Source: Akkermansiaceae bacterium
GTDB lineage: Bacteria > Verrucomicrobiota > Verrucomicrobiia > Verrucomicrobiales > DEV007
Length of the DNA stretch: 64,000 nt
Assembly: GCA_024233085.1 (NCBI GenBank)
Contig: JACKQC010000003.1
Coordinates: forward strand, 300,157 to 364,156
Reading direction: 5' to 3'
The translations under genes and the position numbers were made by a program. The notes under the pieces are model-generated. The model did no database searches, was not told where the DNA came from, and was given only the letters and a program-made list of their open reading frames with translations. Shown piece after piece: positions 51,476-58,452 of the stretch; the stretch's first letter is position 1; each line of letters begins with the position of its first letter.

Positions 51476-53374
51476 TCAAAGACTTCGCGAACGGATTTCA
51501 CCCACCACGCGGTCGCGAAACGCCATGACCCCCAGCGACCCTTCGTCACCCCGGTCCCGGTGACGGATCGATACTTCCTGAGTTTCCTGTTCGCGATTTC
51601 CGATGACCAACATATACGGAACTTTGTCGATCTGGGCAAGACGAATCTTGGCTCCAATCTTGTCGCCGGAGGCGTCCATCGTGACGCGCACCCGCGCCTC
51701 CCGCAGCGCGCCGGCGATCGAATCGGCGAATTCGGCGAACTTCTCCGAGATCGGCAGCACCCGCACCTGTTCGGGCGCCAGCCACACCGGAAATTTGCCG
51801 GCAAAATGCTCGATCAACACCCCCACAAAACGCTCCATCGACCCGAAGGGCGCGCGGTGAATCATCACCGGACGGTGCGGCTGGTTGTCCGACCCGATGT
51901 AGCTCAGGCCGAAGCGCTCCGGCAGATTGTAGTCCACCTGCACCGTCCCGAGCTGCCACTCGCGGCCAATCACGTCCCGCACCACGAAATCGATCTTCGG
52001 CCCGTAAAAGGCCGCCTCGCCCGCTTCCTCGGTGAATTCCGTGCCCAGCGACCGCGCCGCCCCGCGCAAGGCCGCCTCCGCCCGGTCCCAGTTCGCCGGA
52101 TCGCCCACGTACTTCGTCGAGTCCGGATCGCGCAGGCCGATTCGCACCCGGTATTCCGACATGCCGAGGGTGCCGAGCACGATTTTCACCAGCTCCAGGC
52201 AGCCCATCACCTCGCCGGCCACCTGGTCCTCCGTGCAGAACAGATGCGCGTCGTCCTGCGTGAACCCGCGCACCCGCGTCATGCCGCCCAGTTCGCCGGA
52301 CTGTTCCCAGCGGTAAACCGTGCCGAACTCCGCCAGGCGGATCGGCAGGTCGCGGTAGCTGTGGTGACCGCTCTGAAAAATCTTGATGTGGTGCGGGCAA
52401 TTCATCGGCTTGAGCAGGAAACCCTCCACCGAGCCCTCCTTGAGCCGATTCGACAGCTCGCCGCACGAGCAGCCCTCGTCGGAAAGTTTTTTCAACTGCT
52501 CGCGTTCCAGCACCGGGGGAAACTGCGAGTCCGCGTAATACGGGAAATGCCCCGAGGTGCGGTAGAGATCCAGCTTGCCGATGTGCGGGGTGAAAACCTG
52601 GCTGTAACCCTGCCGCTCCAGATGCTCGCCGATGAAGGTCTGCAACTCCTGGCGGATCGTCGCGCCGTTCGGTTTCCACAAAATCAGGCCCTGACCGACC
52701 GCCTCGTCGATGTGGAAAAGGTCCAGCTCCTTCCCCAGCTTTCGATGGTCGCGCTTCTTCGCCTCCTCCAGCCGCTCGAGATGCTCCGCCAGCTCGGTCT
52801 TGTTCTTGAAAGCCGTGCCGTAAACGCGCTGCAACTGCGGATTGCCCGCGTCGCCCTTGTAGAAGGCGCTCGCGACATTCATGATCTTGAACGCTTTGCA
52901 GTTTCCCGTGCGCGGCACGTGCGGTCCCGCGCACAGGTCCCAGAAATCGCCGTTCTTGTAGAGCGAGATTTCCTCGCCCACGGGAATGTCGCCGAGCAGA
53001 TCCACCTTGAACCGGCTCGGCGCCGCGCGCTCGCCGAGGGCCGCGAGGCGTCCGCTTTGCGCCAGCGCCAGCGCCTCGTCGCGCGACACCACCGCGCGTT
53101 CGAAGACCTGGTTTTCCTTCACCACCCGCGTCATCTCCGCCTCGATCGCCTCGAAATCGTCCGGCGTGATGCGGTGTTCCAGATCCACGTCGTAGTAGAA
53201 ACCATTCTCCACCGGCGGGCCGGCGGCGAACTGCGCGTCCGGCCACAGCTTCGCGATCGCCGTCGCCATCACGTGCGCCGTCGAGTGCCGGAGCTTTTCG
53301 AGTTCCGACATCCGCGCGCGTTCGTCGAGCGTCTTGCGTTGTTTGGCGTCGTGGTTGGAGGCGTCTTCGGCCAT
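51476..53374 (-). CDS. thrS: Threonyl-tRNA synthetase lacking the TGS domain
   Basis: 632 residues. It begins almost directly with the editing (N2) domain, LRHSTAHVMATAIAKLWPDAQFAAGPPVENGFYYDVDL near residue 30, so the N1/TGS domain of about 60 residues is absent. The catalytic core has MNCPHHIKIFQSGHHSYRDLPIRLAEFGTVYRWEQSGEL and MIHRAPFGSMERFVGVLIEHFAGKFPVWLAPEQV. The anticodon domain ends in RDRVVGEIRSRSL. It lies directly upstream of infC on the same strand, the common thrS-infC order. Confidence 0.97.
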   Translation of the reverse strand: MAEDASNHDAKQRKTLDERARMSELEKLRHSTAHVMATAIAKLWPDAQFAAGPPVENGFYYDVDLEHRITPDDFEAIEAEMTRVVKENQVFERAVVSRDEALALAQSGRLAALGERAAPSRFKVDLLGDIPVGEEISLYKNGDFWDLCAGPHVPRTGNCKAFKIMNVASAFYKGDAGNPQLQRVYGTAFKNKTELAEHLERLEEAKKRDHRKLGKELDLFHIDEAVGQGLILWKPNGATIRQELQTFIGEHLERQGYSQVFTPHIGKLDLYRTSGHFPYYADSQFPPVLEREQLKKLSDEGCSCGELSNRLKEGSVEGFLLKPMNCPHHIKIFQSGHHSYRDLPIRLAEFGTVYRWEQSGELGGMTRVRGFTQDDAHLFCTEDQVAGEVMGCLELVKIVLGTLGMSEYRVRIGLRDPDSTKYVGDPANWDRAEAALRGAARSLGTEFTEEAGEAAFYGPKIDFVVRDVIGREWQLGTVQVDYNLPERFGLSYIGSDNQPHRPVMIHRAPFGSMERFVGVLIEHFAGKFPVWLAPEQVRVLPISEKFAEFADSIAGALREARVRVTMDASGDKIGAKIRLAQIDKVPYMLVIGNREQETQEVSIRHRDRGDEGSLGVMAFRDRVVGEIRSRSL

Positions 53375-53503
53375 GGCGAGGTTCGCGGAAGGGATAAACG
53401 GAGAAAAACGGGCCTGTCACCCGCCCGGGAGTCGGAAAAATCCGCCGCTTTGGCCGAGAATCAACGAATTCCCTTCCCGAAAAACCAAGCGCCCAACCGT
53501 GGC

Positions 53504-53544
53504 GACCCAACAGGGTTGGGTCGGTGACCATACCCTGTTGGGTT
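53504..53544. repeat. 41-bp double-palindrome element, copy 8
   Basis: Unit gacccaacagggttgggtc (perfect), spacer ggt, unit gaccataccctgttgggtt. It lies in the divergent gap between thrS and tRNA-Pro. Confidence 0.88.
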
Positions 53545-53652
53545 CCGGACGGGTTCCTTTCAGCCTCCGAGCCGACCCCCGCCGTTTTGCGACTTGAAAG
53601 GCGGGGGCCTTTCGCGGAATCTTCCGCCTTCCCGCCAACGCGGACCGGCGGG

Positions 53653-53729
53653 CGGGGCGTAGCACAGCTTGGTAGTGCGCCTGGTTTGGGACCAGGAGGT
53701 CGCTGGTTCGAATCCAGTCGCCCCGACCA
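53653..53729 (+). tRNA. tRNA-Pro (anticodon TGG), CCA encoded
   Basis: 77 bases. The acceptor stem is cggggcg / cgccccg with discriminator A and encoded CCA. The D-loop is gcacagcttggtagtgc. The anticodon stem cctgg / ccagg encloses tttggga with anticodon TGG, and the T-loop is gttcgaatc. This is the only tRNA in the window. Confidence 0.97.
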
Positions 53730-53869
53730 TCCTCCGTTCGGCTTGTTTGAAAGGATGGACAGGATGAATCAGGAATTCTTTTCCCGGTCGTTCCCGTTGA
53801 GAATGGGATCGGCCTGTCTTGAAGCCCCAAGTCCCATCGTTCCCGCGAATCCCGACTGAGGCCGAAATC

Positions 53870-54820
53870 ATGACCCCCGAAACCGTCGTCGCGCCGCTGC
53901 CGGACTTTTTCAGCCCGGTGTTTGTGAAGGAACTGCGGCAGGGCCTGCGGGCGCACCGCTTCGTGCTGCCCTTTGTCGCGGCCCAGATTTTCGCGGTGCT
54001 CGCGGTGGGCACGGAGTTCGGCATCGCGGCCATCGTCGACGCGGCCATCACCGGCGGCGGCGCCAGCTCGGACCTGCTCGGGCGCGTCGTCATGTGGGTG
54101 CTCTGGGGCGTGATCGGCGTCGTCATGCCGCTGACGAGCCTCGCCGCGCTGCGCGACGAGCTTTCCGACGAGAAAAATGTGGAGCTGCTCCTGATGTCGA
54201 ACCTCACCCGCTGGCAGATCGTGCGCGGCAAATGGCTGGTGGGCTCGGCGCTCAGCGGGCTGATCTTCGTCTCCATGCTGCCCTACATCCTGACCCGCTA
54301 CTTCGTCGGCGGCCTGGAGCTGCCGCCGCTGCTGTTCGAGCTCTGCGGCATGATCCTCGCCAACCTCGTCGGCACAGCGCTGGCCATCGGGGCGTCCGGT
54401 TTTCGCAACCTGCTCGGCCGCTTCGTCCTGGTCGGCATCGGCGTGCTCTCCTATCTGGGCACCTGGTTCGGCGCCACGGGCGCCCTGCTCAACCGGCTCG
54501 GCTCCCGCACCGGCGGCGGCGAACTGTGGCTCTATGGTCTGCTGCTTCTCGCCGGCGGGCTGGTCGCCGCCCTCTACGTCATTTACGGACTCCAGCTCGG
54601 CCGCGCCCGGTTGCGGCTTTTCGAAAACCCCGTCGACCCGCCCGCCAGCGGCCTCATCATCGCGCTCATGATTTTTTCGCCCGTGGTGGTCGCCGTGGTC
54701 GCCGCCGCCAGCGGCGGATACGGCGGTGGCGTGGCCGTGCTGGGTCTGCTCGCCATCGGGCTGTTGATCGATCGCGGTCCCGGCGCCTCGGCGGCGGCGG
54801 CCGCCTACGCGCAGCCGTGA
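53870..54820 (+). CDS. Multi-pass membrane protein, ABC-2-like permease
   Basis: 316 residues from ATG 53870. It starts PVFVKELRQGLRAHRFVLPFVAAQIFAVLAV, the 'kElr...R..' opening of ABC-2-type permeases that act with an ATPase. About six membrane segments (near 30-50, 70-95, 130-155, 165-190, 195-215, 230-250), then a last one near 270-305. No ATPase gene lies alongside. A longer in-frame start (53819) has no support. Confidence 0.7.
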   Translation: MTPETVVAPLPDFFSPVFVKELRQGLRAHRFVLPFVAAQIFAVLAVGTEFGIAAIVDAAITGGGASSDLLGRVVMWVLWGVIGVVMPLTSLAALRDELSDEKNVELLLMSNLTRWQIVRGKWLVGSALSGLIFVSMLPYILTRYFVGGLELPPLLFELCGMILANLVGTALAIGASGFRNLLGRFVLVGIGVLSYLGTWFGATGALLNRLGSRTGGGELWLYGLLLLAGGLVAALYVIYGLQLGRARLRLFENPVDPPASGLIIALMIFSPVVVAVVAAASGGYGGGVAVLGLLAIGLLIDRGPGASAAAAAYAQP

Positions 54821-54893
54821 AGCGGGTGAAATCCGCTCCTCGGGCGCCCGCACTTTCCATTGCGCGGCGGGGCGGATGGTGGGAGGGGTCGTC

Positions 54894-56651
54894 ATGTTTG
54901 CGACTCATTGCCGAGAAAGCCGCCGCGACCGGCTGGCGCTTCTGGGTTTTGCCGCCGCGGCGCTGGCGGGGTGTGTTTCCTACGAAGCCGTTCCGCTGTC
55001 TCCGGAGCAGTCCGCATCGGCCGTTGGATCTCGGTCTCTGGACGATCCCGGGCTTCGCGACTTTCTGGAGGAGGAAGAAGCCGGGACGGGTCCGTGGAAT
55101 GTGAACCGTCTCGCCTTGGCGGCGGCCTATTTCTTTCCCGAGGTGGTGGTGGCCCGGGCCCAGGAAGCCGAGGCGATGGCGGCGGTGAAGACGGCCGGCC
55201 AGCGGCCCAATCCGGTGTTCACCTTCGGCCCCCAGTTCGCCAGCAACCGGGCGACCTACACGCCTTGGTTTCTCGCGGGCAATGTGGCGATTCCGTTTGA
55301 AACGGCCGGCAAACGGGACCGGCGGATCGAGCAGGCGGTGAGTGCCGCCGAGGCGGCGCGCTGGCGGGTGTCCTCGCAGGCGTGGGCGGCGCGGACCCGG
55401 GTGAGGAGCGCCATGCTGGACCTTCACGCGGCCCGGGAAAACCTGCGTCTCCTCGAAGTCGAGCAGGGACTCCACGAGGAGGCGATCAAGAAGCTGACGG
55501 CCCAGATGGAAGCGGGGGACGTGTCGCCCTTCGAGTTGACCCAGGCGAGGCTGGCGCTGAACCGCGCCCGGCTCGCGCTGAAGGATGCGAAACGGAACGA
55601 ATCCACCGGCGAGGCGAAATTGGCGGCAGCGGTCGGCGTGCCGGTCTCGGCGCTCCATTCGGTGACGCTCGATCTGGGAGGGTTCCAACGCTTGCCGGAC
55701 GTCGACAAATCGGAAAGCCGCCGGCGGGCCCTCACCCAGCGTGCCGACCTGATGGCACTGCTGACCGACTACGCCGTGGCCGAGGCGGCGCTCCGCCTGG
55801 AGATCGCCAGGCAGTATCCCGATTTCAATCTGAAGCCGGGCTACGATTACAATTCCGGCCAGAATCGATGGCAGCTGGGATGGTCGGTCGAATTGCCGCT
55901 CAACGGCAACCGCGGTCCCATCGCCGAAGCGGAAGCGCGTCGGCAGTCCGCGGCGACGGCTTTCCTCGCGCGTCAGACGGCCATTCAGGGCGAATTGGAC
56001 ATCGCGCTGGCGGATTACGAGGCTTCCCGGGCGAAGGCGATGACGGCGGAACAGTTGGCCCAGGAGGCGAAGACCGCCGCGGAAACCACCCGCCGCATGG
56101 TTGACGCCGGGGAAGTGTCGGCCTTGGAACACACCCGCCGCCAGATCGAGGCCAGTGCCGCGGACGTGGCATTGCTCGCGGCGAAGTTGGAGGCGCAGGC
56201 CGCCGCAGGCTCCATTGCTCTCACCCTGCCCTTCGCCCTCATCGGCGGGGTAATGGCCGCCTGGCTGAGCGGCGGTGTCCTGTCCCTGGGATCGCTGGTC
56301 GGCTTTGTGACCGTCCTGGGGATCGCCGCGAGAAACGGCATCCTGCTGGTGAGCCACTACCGACATCTGGAAAGGGAAGAAGGTTGTCCATTCGACCTGA
56401 ACCTGGTTCTCCGCGGCAGCGAGGAGCGCCTCATTCCGATCCTCATGACCGCCGCCACGGCGGCCCTGGCCCTACTGCCGCTGGTCCTGAAGGGAGACGT
56501 GCCCGGAAACGAAATCGAACGGCCTCTCGCTCTCGTCATCCTCGGCGGATTGATCACCAGCACGACCCTGAACCTGTTCCTCCTGCCGGCACTTTATGCT
56601 CGATTTGGCTGGATCGGAAAACCCTCCTCACGAGAATCCCTCGAACCATGA
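54894..56651 (+). CDS. Chimera: TolC-type outer-membrane factor joined to the C-terminus of an RND pump
   Basis: 585 residues, start ATG 54894 after GGGAGGGG. Residues 1-28 are a lipoprotein signal (LAGC, Cys28). Residues about 30-435 are a complete TolC/CzcC-like outer-membrane factor (two repeats of AxxAxxxARVRSAMLDLHAARENLRLLE type helices; GWSVELPLNGNRGPIAEAEARRQ). At about nucleotide 56205 the frame switches to the last membrane part of a CzcA-type RND pump: LTLPFALIGGVMAAWLSGG, GFVTVLGIAARNGILLVSHYRHLEREEG and LVILGGLITSTTLNLFLLPALYARFG. In normal czcCBA operons these parts are separated by about 4 kb. It looks like an in-frame deletion or an assembly join. Function of the chimera is doubtful. 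Confidence 0.85.
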   Translation: MFATHCRESRRDRLALLGFAAAALAGCVSYEAVPLSPEQSASAVGSRSLDDPGLRDFLEEEEAGTGPWNVNRLALAAAYFFPEVVVARAQEAEAMAAVKTAGQRPNPVFTFGPQFASNRATYTPWFLAGNVAIPFETAGKRDRRIEQAVSAAEAARWRVSSQAWAARTRVRSAMLDLHAARENLRLLEVEQGLHEEAIKKLTAQMEAGDVSPFELTQARLALNRARLALKDAKRNESTGEAKLAAAVGVPVSALHSVTLDLGGFQRLPDVDKSESRRRALTQRADLMALLTDYAVAEAALRLEIARQYPDFNLKPGYDYNSGQNRWQLGWSVELPLNGNRGPIAEAEARRQSAATAFLARQTAIQGELDIALADYEASRAKAMTAEQLAQEAKTAAETTRRMVDAGEVSALEHTRRQIEASAADVALLAAKLEAQAAAGSIALTLPFALIGGVMAAWLSGGVLSLGSLVGFVTVLGIAARNGILLVSHYRHLEREEGCPFDLNLVLRGSEERLIPILMTAATAALALLPLVLKGDVPGNEIERPLALVILGGLITSTTLNLFLLPALYARFGWIGKPSSRESLEP

Positions 56652-57523
56652 ATCCCGACGAAAACGAGAAGGAACGCCGCGCCTACTGGGCTGAGCAGAT
56701 GGAGGAAGGCTACGCCATGGTCGAGAAACTCCTCGCTTTCCCGGTCGAGGAATGCGGCGAGCCGTTCGCCAACCTTCCGGAAGCCGCCGATGCGGCGGGC
56801 GTGGAAATGGAGTTCTCCGACACCAAGATCGCCGGCGATCTCGACCGCGTGTATTTCCTTCGCCGGGGATTGGTGGACGAGGTCGTCGCCATCGGACGGG
56901 ACATGAACGAGCGCGGATGGGTTCTGAAAATCGAGGAAGGATTCCGCACCCTCGAGATGCAACGGCAACTGGTCAGAAAGCCGTCCGTCTTCGATTCCAT
57001 TCACAGGAAATGCGTCTGGGAACTGGGAGGTGCCATTCCCTCGCCCGAGTTCGTGTTTCGCCGGGCGATCGTCCTCGTGGCGAACATCCCGAAGATCGGG
57101 ACCCACATGTCCGGTTCCGCGATCGACATTTCCGTGCTCCGCCGGGAAGACCGCACTGAGGTCTGGCGCGGCGGGCCCTATTTGGAAATGAGCGAGCGCA
57201 CCCCGATGCGATCGCCCTACATCTCCGCCGAAGAACTCGACAATCGACTCGCCATCACCGCGATGATGGAGGCGCGAGGGTTCATGCATTTCCCGCAGGA
57301 ATTCTGGCACTTCAACAAGGGCGACGCCGGCGCCCACATCCTCACCGGGAATCCCGCGCCCTGCCGCTACGGGCCGGTGAACTGGAACCCGGAAACCAAC
57401 GAAGTCAGCGCAGTGCCCGACCCAATGTCGCCACTCAATCCCCTGCCCGTGATCGAGCGCGAGATCGAGGCGGCGCTGGAACGGGCAAAAAACGCGGCCG
57501 GCGCGGCGCGGATCCGTTCTTGA
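56648..57523 (+). CDS. M15-family D-Ala-D-Ala dipeptidase (VanX-like)
   Basis: 291 residues, start overlapping the chimera stop by ATGA. The zinc motifs fit the M15D family: GTHMSGSAIDI with His153 and Asp160, and EFWHF with Glu218 and His221. The N-terminal part has VYFLRRGLVDEVVAIGRDMNERGWVLKIEEGFRTLEMQRQL. VanX and related DdpX enzymes cut D-Ala-D-Ala during wall remodelling or recycling. No signal peptide, so cytoplasmic. The overlap with the chimera suggests a shared transcript. Confidence 0.82.
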   Translation: MNPDENEKERRAYWAEQMEEGYAMVEKLLAFPVEECGEPFANLPEAADAAGVEMEFSDTKIAGDLDRVYFLRRGLVDEVVAIGRDMNERGWVLKIEEGFRTLEMQRQLVRKPSVFDSIHRKCVWELGGAIPSPEFVFRRAIVLVANIPKIGTHMSGSAIDISVLRREDRTEVWRGGPYLEMSERTPMRSPYISAEELDNRLAITAMMEARGFMHFPQEFWHFNKGDAGAHILTGNPAPCRYGPVNWNPETNEVSAVPDPMSPLNPLPVIEREIEAALERAKNAAGAARIRS

Positions 57524-57553
57524 GTTCGACTTTCGTCATAGTAAAATCGCGAC

Positions 57554-57868
57554 ATGCTCCTTAATCCTCCCAAGCTGTCCGCCGCCGATGTGAGAAGCGT
57601 GGTGCGGGAATTGGCTCGTGCCCGTATCGAGGTGCCCGAGCCTTCGCGGGTCGAAGTGTCCGCGGGCGAGGACTTTGAAGGCGATCCGGTGTTTCGCTTG
57701 GTGGTCTACTTCGCGTCATCGGTGCCCCCGGAAACCATTCCATGGAAAAAGATCAGCCCCTTGATTGCGAAGCTGCATCAGTTGGCCTTTGAACGCGGTG
57801 GTTTCGAAGTGCCGGTGTTGACCGAGGTCCGGCGACTGGGCGAATCCCTCTCCGGCGCGAGTTCGTGA
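57554..57868 (+). CDS. Small partner of the HEPN protein
   Basis: 104 residues: LSAADVRSVVRELARARIEVPEPSRVEVSAGEDFEGDPVFRLVVYFASSVPPETIPWKKISPLIAKLHQLAFERGGFEVPVLTEVRRL. The pattern of two strands and helices is reminiscent of small antitoxin-like or binding proteins, but I do not recognise it. The stop overlaps the HEPN start (GTGA), so it is tightly coupled. It lacks the GS..D motif of MNT nucleotidyltransferases. Confidence 0.6.
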   Translation: MLLNPPKLSAADVRSVVRELARARIEVPEPSRVEVSAGEDFEGDPVFRLVVYFASSVPPETIPWKKISPLIAKLHQLAFERGGFEVPVLTEVRRLGESLSGASS

Positions 57869-58416
57869 GCCTTTCGACCGAGCTACTCAGTCAGGCTAGG
57901 CACCTCGCTTCGAAGGAACCGAGGCGACCGCGCCAAGCGAGCATCCGGCGGTCGATTTCCACGGCTTACTACGCTTTGTTTCACTTTCTGGGCGAGGAAT
58001 CCGCCCGCTTTTTGGTGGGTGGCGGTCCGGCAAACAAACCCCTCCGAGATCTGGGTCGCCGGGCGATCGCCCATGCGAAATTGAAGGATGTCTGCACCGA
58101 ATTCGAAAAACCGACTCCCCGTTCGTCATTGCTGAAGCCGTTCTGGGACACCGCGAATCGGCACGATCCCCACCGAATCGTCGGCGATTCGGATCTTGCC
58201 ACGATTTGTCGTGCTTTGCGGGATCTTCAGGAACTGAGACATGTGGCGGACTATGACTTTGCCCGGGATTTCCTGCGCCAAGAGGCGACCGACGCCTGTG
58301 ATCGATCTCAGGAGGCGATGGATGCTTGGGCTAGATTGAGAGTGGCGAAACCCGAAGTCGTCAAACTCTTCGCCACCACGATTCTCCTGTGGGCCGGCCT
58401 CTCCGGCCGCGCCTGA
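57865..58416 (+). CDS. HEPN-domain protein (RNase toxin candidate)
   Basis: 183 residues from GTG 57865. The helix RRSISTAYYALFHFLGEESARF is typical of HEPN domains. RDLQELRHVADYDF carries an R-x6-H motif, the catalytic RNase signature of HEPN toxins. Start GTG overlaps the previous stop. As a pair with a small coupled gene upstream, a toxin-antitoxin or defence role is plausible, though HEPN proteins also act in other RNA processes. Confidence 0.65.
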   Translation: MSLSTELLSQARHLASKEPRRPRQASIRRSISTAYYALFHFLGEESARFLVGGGPANKPLRDLGRRAIAHAKLKDVCTEFEKPTPRSSLLKPFWDTANRHDPHRIVGDSDLATICRALRDLQELRHVADYDFARDFLRQEATDACDRSQEAMDAWARLRVAKPEVVKLFATTILLWAGLSGRA

Positions 58417-58452
58417 ATTTTCCGAATCCAACCCAGAGCCGCCGTAATTCCC

